Positions 23,601 through 34,118 of a DNA stretch of 64,000 nt are shown piece after piece. Source of the DNA: Pilasporangium apinafurcum. Lineage: Eukaryota > Oomycota > Peronosporomycetes > Pythiales > Pythiaceae. Under the pieces are notes generated by a model. That model was not told the origin of the DNA. It saw nothing but the letters and a program-made list of their open reading frames with translations, and ran no database searches. The DNA lies in NCBI GenBank assembly GCA_001600495.1, contig BCKE01000004.1:107399-171398 (forward strand), read 5' to 3'. A program made the position numbers and the translations under genes. Each line of letters starts with the position of its first letter. Position 1 is the stretch's first letter.

Positions 23601-25171
23601 TTTTTCATGAGATGAAGGCGTTCGGACGAGGAGGCTCCATTGTCAAATGGTGAATACTTGACTTTTTCAGCGGATGCAGAACCGAAAGTTGTTCCTGAGA
23701 ATATTTGTTTCGCATTGCTAACCTTCTCGGCAAGAATAGCAAGCACACGTAAGGAACTTGATAGTGCTTTGTCTCCATTGCCTTCGTTCGTGTGAATTAC
23801 ATGATATATGTCATTCGTCACCCGCTGAACAATGTTACATTTCAAAATATCTATGGCTTTTTCCTCATCCATGTTTTTCGTAATATCATAGATGATTTCC
23901 TTCACCATTTCAATGGTTTCTCTTTGTTGAGTCTTCGTGATCAGTGACGCAAGAAACACGAGCACCCCTGATCCCACAATTTTCCTTTGATCGGTAAGCA
24001 TATAGCTCTTACTCTTTACCAAATGTAATAGGATGGTGATGTATGCTTTCACAACTTCGTCTGGTAACCCCTGCGGACCCAGCGCGTTCCTGACAACCTT
24101 AAATTGGTGGCGGAGTTCCACCAATTTTACCAAATGCATAGCTCGAAGGCGGCCACGAACACTTGCGTCATAGTTGCGTTCGTGAATTTTACGCTCGAAT
24201 AGCGCACCACGCCAATGATGCTGAAGGATACGAGCACACACTTCAGTTTCACGTAACAAACATCCGATACATTTCATTGCCTGCATCATACACATTGTCA
24301 AATGGTCATTTTTCGAAGACTGAGGGTCTAGTAAATTTACGTGACACGTACAGCATTTTCACGAGACAACAAGGGTGCAAACCACTGGGCCAGAACAGAT
24401 AGGAGACAAGCAACACGGGAAATCTTTGTCTGATTTGTAATCTTGGAGAGACTGCGGAACCCCTTATTCATCAAGATTGGTATGGTTGCCTCCACAATAT
24501 CCACTGCATCTATATATCCAACACGTAAGACATAAACTCTTTCTCACATCAAAAACCGGAATTCCTCACCTTCATGTGTTTCCAGCAATCGGATCAGCAT
24601 GGTAGTCGCTAGCTCTCGCCTTTTGTCTTGATCCGAGTTCTCGATTTCACTGTACAACGTCTCAATAGCTGCGCGGATTTTCGCTTGATTCCACGTGCGA
24701 GTATCCCATTCTTGATCCAATAGCATCGTAGCCTATTGGGAAAGTCCCCGCAGCATTGACAATGCTGAATTTACTCTACAAGCAAAATACTACCACATCA
24801 TAAACTCAATCACTCACGATGCGCCCTTCGACAACAGCTGCTTCATCCTCTTTGTCGTCATATTCTCGATCCTCATCTTCTTCCGCAAATCGCGGTGGAA
24901 TCACATGCTTCGCTGCTTCTTTCTTTTCCATCACTTTCTGGGCGACCTTATCAGGCTTTTTCGCATTTTCGCGTAGGATCAGCACCCTTCGTCCTACATC
25001 ACGTACATGCTCGGATGCGACCAGGTCCGGTGTCGGGTGATCTAACTGAAGCGCTGGGAAGGCTGCTTGTAACTGGGAGTAGCATTGTCGCGCATCAGCA
25101 CTCACTCTGAAAGTGCGTTGAGCGATCGAACCCTGTGTTTTCTCCCATGCATATTCATCTTCGTACGTCAT
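20669..25171 (-). CDS. Large helical-repeat (ARM/HEAT-like) protein of unknown function
   Basis: The model is complement(join(20669..24319, 24352..24509, 24570..24732, 24818..25171)), 1,441 residues. The product is mostly amphipathic helices in tandem, as in armadillo/HEAT solenoids (for example KLLQALNAVQDKPELCVKVL and VSAAVALFYEMTSYEDA), roughly residues 230-1130. Acidic and lysine-rich sequence lies near 80-115 and a disordered, charged tail at the end, closing with KARRQKKGDKYIPSLG. It is probably a scaffold; I do not recognise the orthologue. The third intron would be only 32 nt (24320-24351), or 35 nt with the alternative donor. Without it a TAA stop interrupts the frame, so this junction is the weakest part. 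It is divergent from the IQM-like gene, 2.3 kb away. Confidence 0.72.
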
Positions 25172-27516
25172 TCTATGCTGTTCCGCGAATTTTTTTTACT
25201 CATTTGCCGAGAAAGCCCAGACAACCATATCGGAGCTATGATTTTTTTGCTCATCACTACAAACTACATCAAGCTGAAAATAGACTTTGGTAGGAAAAAA
25301 AAAATAGATTAGGATATGCCTGGACCAGCAACATATTAATCTTCGCATCTCACCTTTCTGCGAGTGCGTTCCTGTAGAGTTGAGCAGATTGATAAAAGAG
25401 CGCTTGCATACAAACGTTCTGGTCGTCACTGAGTCGCTTCTTTGTCAGGCGGGAGGGCGGACTTTTTTCGTTTGCGCCAATGACCGCACAGTATTAAAAG
25501 CCTGAAGCGTCACCCACGTGGTTATCCACTAGCGTGACTCCCCGTCGTACCATCAAAGAGGGGAGGATGGGTGGACTAAGCGGATGCGTTTTGGTTAAGT
25601 AAACCGTTAGCAGGGAAACAATAAGTGGATGTTAATGTCGTCGATTCAAATAAGTGGCAGGACGGATGATGATGCTGCTTTCGACGCTCTTTACCCATCT
25701 CGACATCGGTGGTACAGTTACCGCTACGAAAATCGTCTTCGTCAAACTACCGACTGGGAGCTGAACGAAAATAGTTTGTCGCTATCATGGAAAACAGCGT
25801 CTACGCCATGTATTAACTAGCTGTACGGAAGCTGAACGGTGCCTGCTGATTACTCGTAAATTATTTTGGCAGATCTCCTCTCTGTCAATAGAATAATGGA
25901 ACGTTGGCCGATGTATCCGGTGTTGAATGGAGTGAAGGAAGAGTCGCAAGTCTGTGCATTTGATTGACAGATTACAGATCGAGGACAAACTAAAAGATAT
26001 CAACCCTATGTCGAGAGGAGAGTCGCGATGGAAACTGTCACGTAGCCAAAGTTACCACCAATCAGTATGTATGTGCAGGTTTATTGAAGATACAGGTCAA
26101 AATCTTGAGCTACAACCTAATGGCTTTGAAGACGAGAGTGCACATATGTCTTTCGGTGCTCTGTACTGCAAATTACCATCCATTCTCCCGCGCTTTTTTT
26201 TTTTTTTGAATCTTGGTCCTATCGAACAGCCATAGTGAACTCAATGCCTGTTGAATCTGGAGTAAATCAGTATGCTCCACGAATAACATCGCTGTTTTTT
26301 TTTCTTTTCTTTTTATCATTTCAGGAGCTTTTCATATGTATGCACCACCAGCAGCTGACCATACGTCATTCTCCATTCTCTTCCAAACCATTCATCTAAT
26401 GCCGTGCACAAGAACAGCAAGCATGTGTGGGTTTGAGAACAGGGCCAATACATGGCATCGAAAGCCGACTGGGTTTGTTCTTTTACTGTGAATGTGTATA
26501 TGCCCATCTTCGATAGTACTATGTGGGCACGTATACGGTTTCTAATTGAACAAAATCCTGATCAAGGTTTAGGTGTTAACACTGTTTTCTAAAAAATGGA
26601 TTGGGTAGATGGTTATTAGGTGTAGGTTTCTCCATGCCGCGCGACCTTTCTTTTTCTCTATTGGTTATTTGCCAACTGTATGAGCGTGTGGGTGGGTTTG
26701 GTTTTGATCATTTCCCAATTTTCTCTCTAGGTCAGAAGCCGATTAGAACAGAAAGAAGAAGACGGGTCGGGCCCAGATTCAATTGTGGCACACCAAGTGG
26801 GCAGCGAATAGAATTTGAAGCATTTCTTCACAATTCTCGACGTTCTTTCTAATTTCGGAGGCGGAATTGGAAAGCGGACACGAGAAAACGTGACGGTTGG
26901 CAAAACAGAAGAGCGCGCGCTTGTTGTGTGTGTGTGTGTGTACTTGCTTGATTGAGACTGCTTGGTAAGCGCACATTTGTGTGTCTGAGGAGGTAGGCGG
27001 TGTGTGTGTACATTTGTGCTCTTTTCTGTGTGTACAATCAGTAAACCAGACAAAAGAGAGAACACACGAGTGGAAGAAGAAGAAGAAGAAGAGCTTGTTG
27101 CGTTTCTTGTTTGTGATTCATCAAATAGAATATCAAACGAAACACACAAACCCACACAGAAAAAAAAACAAAAGAGCAGCGAACGTGTGCGTTTTGAGCT
27201 TTTGTAAAAAAAAGCGCTTGTTGCCCTTTTTCCATTTCTGTGCAACCCACACACACATTTGGCCATATTTTGTTGCGTGCTCCAAGTTTCCCAGCACTAC
27301 TTCGTACTGTGAATAGCTTAAGCGTGAGTGTGCAACGCTTCTCAGTGTGAGTGGAAATTCTCATTGGAAGAAACAGTTGCAAGGCAACGAAAAACGCAGA
27401 GAAAGTGACGTCGACTTTTGTAACTCGATTGGACGTGCGTGGACAAGTAAGTGGGATTGGATAGCTCGTGTATTAAACGAACGGAAAGCCGAGAGCTTGG
27501 AGTGATTGTGTGCGCC
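25172..27516. other. Long non-coding, low-complexity divergent region
   Basis: This 2.3 kb lies between the divergent helical-repeat and IQM-like genes and is the longest stretch in the window without a gene or element that I recognise. It holds T-runs (26188-26208, 26293-26315), a (GT)n run at about 26925-26940, (GAA)n near 27076-27092 and A-runs near 27160. A 179-codon minus-strand frame at 26727-27266 is low-complexity and lacks any domain. The bases before 27517 should be promoter and 5' UTR of the IQM-like gene. Confidence 0.6.
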
Positions 27517-28620
27517 ATGACAGCGGAAGCCATGCGTGCCAAGCGAAGAACAACTTATCAGAACATGCACGAGATCATCAAACTGGCCAAAAAATATTCG
27601 CCCAAACTGGTCAAGGGATATAGTGCAGGAAACATCTCGGTGGTAGACAAGAAAAGTTGGTTGGAAGTCTGTGATCGTAAGCACAGGTAAATCGGGCTGT
27701 GTATTAATTTGCTTTGGTATCGATAGCGAGTGATGTGCTAATTATGCTTGGTGATTTATGCTGAGAGCAGATATGGAGCGAATTTGCGAGCGTATTATAA
27801 AGAATGGAAGCGTCAAGCTCCGACACCGAGCTTTTGGGAATGGTTGGACGATGAATCGGTGGAAGTGGAAGGCGTTCCTCGCACCAAGTTAGAAAGTGAA
27901 ACTGTGTTATACTGTGATACCGTCGCCGAACGTCAGAAATTTGCTTTAGCAATCAGAGATGGGATCATATTCGATGCAAAGGACGAGGTTGTGGAAACGG
28001 GTGAAGAAGGCTGGATATTTGTGCTTCGCGATGGTGTTTTGTACGGAAGTCAAAAAGAAACAAAGAAAGTTCCACGTATTCACCACACCAGCTTCGTGGG
28101 GGGCGAATGCGTGCAAACAGCAGGAATGATGGTGATCGAGAACGGGGCAATCAAAACTATTTATCCTCACAGTGGCCATTATCGTCCGTCAGAACACGAG
28201 TTGCTTGTATTGCTACGCTTTTTGGTGACGAGTGGTGTACAACTCGACGATGTGGAAGTTGACGTGCAGCGCGTCCAGAAGGTCTACCGACAAAGTGTGA
28301 ACGGTGCCTTGGTGAAGAAGATAGATAATGCTCACTTCTGGAATGCGTATCGCGTACTCTATTTCTTGGAGCAGAAGCATACAGCGTGGAAGAACGGATT
28401 ATTCGATGAGCTTGTCGAAACAGTTGCAAGAAAGATGGACACTGCTGACTGTGTATTGGAAGAGAGATTACCTGCACAAGATTGCAGCATGGAAGAAAGT
28501 AAACTGATTTCGGATACCACCATTTTCGATCTGGATGAATTACATGCTGGTGAGCTTTTGCAACATCATTCCTCTCGAGAATCACCATTCCAAGATCAGA
28601 CCAATATCTTGGCAATTTGA
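27517..28620 (+). CDS. IQM-like protein (relative of plant IQ-motif/calmodulin-binding family)
   Basis: The model is join(27517..27686, 27771..28620), 339 residues. The body follows the plant IQM family: YYKEWKRQAPTPSFWEWLDD, then PRTKLESETVLYC, AERQKFALAIRDGIIFDA, GWIFVLRDGVLYGSQKE, HTSFVGGECVQTAGMMVIE and SGHYRPSEHELLVLLRFL. The usual N-terminal IQ motif is not obvious, though the start (MRAKRRTTYQNMHEIIKLAKKY) is basic and helical. Plant members bind calmodulin without calcium and modulate stress responses through metabolic enzymes. The molecular role here is unknown. The family match is strong and the function weak. Confidence 0.75.
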
Positions 28621-29010
28621 CTTACGAATATGTACAATTGGCCATCAAGGCCCAAGAAGAAAAAAATGTACTCTAGCGCAATCAAAGAGGAGAATGACCC
28701 TCTTGTATAATGATATTATTGGGAGAAAAGGAGGAACTATCAGCCTCATGCTTGACGCGGCATATATGCTGTCGCCACCAAGGAAACGAAGGACAAATAG
28801 GGCGGAGGACGTTAGGATTAGTTAGGTATATGTACTGGTTTGTTTTTATTGCTAAGTTAATTTTATCGAAGCTACGTTGGTTTTGTAGTTGATATGGCGG
28901 GTTGGCTGTGCTCTTCCCTGCTTCAGTTCGTCTTTTTGCATTCGTCATCCAAGGCTATATCCGTCACATTTGGCTTGGTGGAGTAGTCGCTTGGATATCC
29001 AGTGACACAA
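28621..29010. other. Intergenic, no gene seen
   Basis: This 390-base spacer between two plus-strand genes contains the 3' UTR of the IQM-like gene and the promoter of the next one. Nothing else is recognised. Confidence 0.6.
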
Positions 29011-32000
29011 ATGTTTGACCATCCCATTGCCAGTTCCACCAGAAACACCAACAGTGCAACTCGTCCATCATCACCGACGAACAATCCACCAGGCGTCGTA
29101 CTCAGTCAGATTCATGTCTCGTGCTTTATCACTGCCGCCAATCGTGCTACACCAGTCTTTGAGGTGGTTCCAGAACGGAATTGCATTCGTATGATGACTA
29201 AGGCTTCAGGTGAAACTTCATCCTTGACCAGCGCTGCCAGTGGGAATAGGTCGCTGACATCAAGTGGTAGCAGTTTCGGTTCTTCATCTTCTTCTCCAAC
29301 GGCGGAATGGGAATTCCACAAGGTATTCACGTCGGCGTCTTCTCTGTCCTCACACGCTAATGAATTCTATCAGGAGATCACGCTTCCTGCATTTCGCAAT
29401 GTTTGTGATGGGGTGAACACGAATATCGTATCGTGGGGGGTTCACCCAACACAAAAATTCCGTTTATTGTTCGGAAAAAGCACAGGAAATATTCAGCTCC
29501 CTCAGCCAACCCAGCAAGTGGCAGATGAGCAGAAGATATTGGAGTTGCATGGTCAGATTGGAGGGCTCCTGGATCATTTTTTCTCGAAGGTCCAGGCAGC
29601 GAAGCCTACTATGTCCGGTATTGTGTCTTCTCATTCTTCGCAGCTCCAATCATCAACTGCATGGCGACTAGGAATTAGCAGCTGGATCATTGTAAACAAC
29701 CACGTGACAGACCTACTCAAACCTTGTTTGTCATCGTCGTCGTCATCATCAACGCTCAACTTTTCTGAGAGTGTTAGTACAACGGCAACTCCACTCTCAT
29801 TCGTATCATTAGAAGCAAAATCTTTTGCTAGTGCGTGCAGAATTATTCAAATGGCGAAAACAAATCGGATCGTGATGAAGCAGAATGCAGAACATGCTCA
29901 TTTCTTTCTTCGTTTGGCTTTTTTTCATCAAGGACAAGTCAGTACGCTTCATTTTTCTGATTTGATCGACTTGAAGGACTTCAAAGATCCAATTTCGATA
30001 CAGGAAAAACAGGAACTCTATGAGATTCTGCATGAGATCCGCCGGTTGCTCGGGTCGCCCACCAAAGCACCTGGCACACAAATTAAGTATACACAACAAA
30101 AGATGGTGTTGTCGAATTTTATCCTCCCGTTGCTGACTGCAAATGCCAAGACTTTTCTGTACACAAACGTTATCGATTCGCGGACGAACCTCCGTGAGAG
30201 TGTGCAATTGCTTAACGCAGTCGCTAACATTAAAGGTTTTGCTTGCGTTTGCAAGCGGCTCAGTGGCATCGAGTTCATTCAACTTGGATTTCAGAGCGCG
30301 CCGGACGATGTGATGCAAATTGAAGCTACACAAGAAGATTCACAGCAACGAGAAGCTACTGCTGATACAGGAATGAGAACAAGGGCAGCGGTTGCAGTCA
30401 ATGAGTCATTACTCACGCAATTAGCATCGTCGTCGGGTTTGCCATCTCCATTCCCATCGCCAACACCGTCGTTAACAACGTTTCCGACTATACCATCGCT
30501 ACTCTCCAGTAGTACTACATCAGCATCTCAGGGCCAACAGCCTCGTGATATCGAGTTCTCGTCTAGCACGTGGACCACTACACCAGTGGAATCGGAAGCC
30601 ATGAGTTGGTTGGAAACATTTACGCAGCGGAAACGAGAAATTCTTGGTGGCAAGATCGATTCCATTACTCCTGTTTTAAAATGCCCACTCCCGGCAAAGG
30701 CAAGCATGTGCATTCATTCAGAAGTTCATCCCCTGGTAGAATTACCCGTCTACAGTGTATCAGCGGAGTCATCACCAAATGCACCGTTCCAGACACACCA
30801 TCCAACTATCACCAGTGTTTCTGCGGAGCAACATGAAGAACATGGTCAGTCTGCTCCAGCTTCATCTCTGAACAGCAATGAGTTATACGAGCGATTGCGT
30901 GAGTCGATGGCAGCAAACAAATTCCGCAACAAAGCGAGTAACAGAGGCAGCCCGCCTCCACCCTCCATGCAAGATCCAAAGATGTTGCAGCCAAGTCGCG
31001 CATTCGACGGAGGCAGACGTCTACTGAATACACAAGATAACATTTCATGGTCATGTGACGAGATAGTTGATCAATCACCTCCGAGTCCTCCATTATCACA
31101 GACGGAAATCACAAAGGTTGAAGATGATCGAAGTAGTTTGTTTACCCCACAAGTTCACAGTAACACATCCAATCATCAAGCTAGTGCCTATGATCGATCT
31201 TCTTCCATTTCAACTGCGCGTCCAGCGAGAAAGATTTCGGAGGTGTTTGACAGGGCCAATGTGCCTTTCCAAGTGATGGCTCCACCAAATGTGGACGGAT
31301 TGGACGTCGTCACTGCGAATAAAATTCAGGCTACTGATGCTGCACTACTGCGCAAAAACTATGATGCGCTGCTCACAATCGTTCAAGAGCAGCAAGAGCT
31401 ACGCGAAGCCGCTGAAGCTCGCGCGGCTGAGGCCCAGCACGACCAAGAAGAGTTACGTGCGATGTTTGAGATTCAAATTGAAAACATGAAACTCGCGAAC
31501 GTTTCCTTGCGAAGTAAAGTGCGTGCACTGGAGAAACAAACGGCGTTGCCCAAAGTATTTGAGCAATATGAGCAGGAACTACAATCGTTGCATAACGAAG
31601 TCCAACAACTGCGTACACGAAATGTTGCCCTCGAACTAAAGGTAGGTGATGATGCTGCCCAGTGTCATTGTATGAGGATCACTTGATATTAAGTGGATTT
31701 ATCACATCAAGGTGGCAGGCTCGGATGGATGCTCTGGTCCTGGCTCGATTAGTGACATCAAGAAGAAATACCAACAGGCGATGGAGGAAAAGCAAAATGT
31801 GGAGAGAGAATTGATGGAATATCGCAGGAAGGAGAGGTAGTCGTACATCTATAAATGTCTGTTGGTGTGTTCGTTGAGATAATAACGGGGAGTCATTATG
31901 TTACGCAGACAATTTCAGGTACATAGCAAACTCGTTGGTGACTCGACTCGTCGAGTAGATCAATTATCACGGTAAGATCTATGTTTCATTGCTAGTAGCA

Positions 32001-32712
32001 ACCACTTAAAACGAGAGCTGGTTGCTGACAGGCATGTGCCTGATACTTTTCTTTGCTGTAGTGCACTAAGTGACAAAGAGGAAGCATTGGTAGCGACTCG
32101 ATTAGGCAAATTGCGATTGAATGCCGAAGTCAATCAGGCGCAGGAACAGGCGGATCTATTGCATCAGGAAAATAGGAAACTATTGCTAGAGAAAGCTGCC
32201 ACCACAGAAGAATTGCTGGCCACCAAAATGTATTTAGCGTCCTTGGAAAATGTAAGTTAGCTGATGGCTTTGCTGAGGTGCGTCAATGAGATTTGTCTTA
32301 GATGTGACTTTGTGTCATGTGATTGGCGATGCAGGAACAAAAGAAGGCGGATATATTGGACCGATTTGTCAAGAAACATGGGGATCGCATGAGTCGGCTA
32401 AAACAGAACGACCCTGTGGGTGGTTCCACTGGCAAGGGCGATTACTATAGTGGGCAACAGTTGCAGCGCAGCAGTCACGAGAAGGAATGCGAAGAGAAAC
32501 TATTTAATGCGATTAAGCGGTCTCTCCCACAGGCGGTGCCACTCGCTAACAGGCTCCTGCGCCGCCTTGAGATGCAGGAAGTTTCATTGCGCGAGTATTC
32601 GGAACGAGAAGTCGACTTTATCAATTTATTGGTCGAGCTTGTGTCTGATCAGCCAGCTGTGTCGTTGAAGAACATGATTGAAGAAGAAATGAAGAAGCTT
32701 CATGCTTGCTAA
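29011..32712 (+). CDS. Divergent kinesin-like protein with degenerate ATP-binding loop, long coiled-coil tail
   Basis: The model is join(29011..31641, 31712..31836, 31909..31971, 32062..32251, 32335..32712), 1,128 residues. Residues about 30-430 follow the kinesin motor layout at low similarity: WEFHKVFTSASSLSSHANEF (strand and helix before the P-loop), NTNIVSWGVHPTQKFRLLFG where a motor has GQTGSGKT, NRIVMKQNAEHAHFF where a motor has the N-x-x-SSRSH switch, and KMVLSNFILPLLTANAKTFL followed by NLRESVQLLNAVANIKGF, matching the kinesin SKLTxLL...NxKT...ETxxTLxFAxxxK end. The P-loop lysine and the DLAGSE switch II are not recognisable, so ATP hydrolysis is unlikely. Then come a Ser/Pro-rich linker (430-750) and coiled coils (about 760-1050). 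It may bind microtubules or partners passively. Start ATG 29011 is the first in frame. Confidence 0.6.
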
Positions 32713-32886
32713 TCAATGTAGTACACTTCGAATAAAATAGTAAAATTATTTATGAACGCAAAAGTTGTGACGTCCTTTGATTTTTTAAGGTCGTATATTA
32801 TTTTGTGTTCCCTCTTTCTCATTAAGATAACAGCCTCTTCATACCCTCATTTCACAAAAAAATGAGGACAAAAAGCAGCCATGAGC

Positions 32887-33790
32887 TTAATCGACGTTGG
32901 CCATAGCCACATCGGCTTCGGTGAACTTGCCCTTGTTCTTGTCACCAACAGCGCGGTTCTTGCGCTCCAAGATCTTCTTGCGGTCCTTGTCCAGCTTGAG
33001 CTTGGTGATGACGACCTTGGAGGCGTCAATGCCAATTGGCACGGAGGCACCGTTCGCCTTTTCCTTGACGACGCGTTCGACGTGGATGACGAACTTCTTA
33101 CGGTAGACAGCAGTCACACGGCCTTCACGGTTCTTGTGGGTACCACGCACAATGGTGACTTCATCATCCTTGCGGATAGGCATGGAGCGGACCTAATAGC
33201 GGGAAATAAAGACATATATGATCAGAAACAGGTATTCTTTCTTTCACCGCTTTCAGTTGGATTCATGGCTCTAAAAGCCAACACAAGCGCACGAAGATAA
33301 AACAGATTCTGTCCAGCCCTTTCAAACACGCACACATACTCCTCCCATTCCCATATAGAAATAATTTAGGAACAAGATGTACGTGCATGTCCAGGAGGGC
33401 ATTCCGTCTCTCATCGCTTCCCACTGTGATCGGCTCACTTACATATCAGACGATGCCATGAAGTGCCAGTATGTTGACTGGGTAAAAGGAAAAAGTTCAA
33501 CAAACTTTTCCTTCTGAACCCAACTGACATGGACTTATACGTTGAAAGTACGCGGAGGGTACTAACTTACATTGTACTTGCTCTGGAGGTCCTTGGACAA
33601 GTTGGCGCTCATGAGCACACGACGCTGGGTCGAGTGCGCACCGAAGTGAGCCTTGCGGCTTTTGCGGCGGGAGGACGAAACGGTCGAGTTGAATTTCACT
33701 ACACACAACAGCAACAAAAACAAAGACATTCGTCAATATACAGAATTTCCCATTACGATTCTTCCTCCATGCACAGCAATTAAGCGTACT
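32887..33790 (-). CDS. RPL26: 60S ribosomal protein L26 (uL24)
   Basis: The model is complement(join(32887..33192, 33571..33698, 33790..33790)), 144 residues, the usual length. The protein has the KOW motif and the family blocks [54 protein letters not shown] and LERKNRAVG. The N-terminal exon encodes [20 protein letters not shown], matching L26 from residue 2. The exon before it must supply only the A of the start codon. Acceptor TAG precedes TGAAATTC, and a GTACGC donor follows an A at 33790, so the ATG would be split A|TG by an intron. L26 binds 5.8S/25S rRNA near the exit tunnel. AACCGGT motifs lie about 120 bases upstream of the first exon, and the intron near the start may also carry control sequences. 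Confidence 0.93.
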
Positions 33791-34118
33791 TTTGTTATCA
33801 CGCAAGAAAGAGATACTGGCGAGCTCCAAGTCAACGCGCAGAAACCCAAACGCACTCACTCCAGCCAGCCAATGGTTCTCGCAAAACTTATCAGACAAAC
33901 AAGTCAGTAACCGGTTCGTTACCGACAGACCTGAACCGGTCCCAATCGGCAAAAGGCGAAAATAAAACTAATATATGGATTATATTTATTTACGGTACAT
34001 AGGGTTTATTACTCGAATATAGTGGCGTGTAGCCATCTAGCAAAACTTTATGAGCTTGGAGAGCTGCGGTCTTCATAAGGGCGTATTTGTTGTGTAGGAT
34101 ACGAAAGCACGTGAATGC

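Noticed and set aside
26727-27266. 179-codon minus-strand open frame
   Set aside because: Low-complexity Ser/Thr/His content from GT and GAA repeats; no domain; lies in the upstream region of the IQM-like gene.
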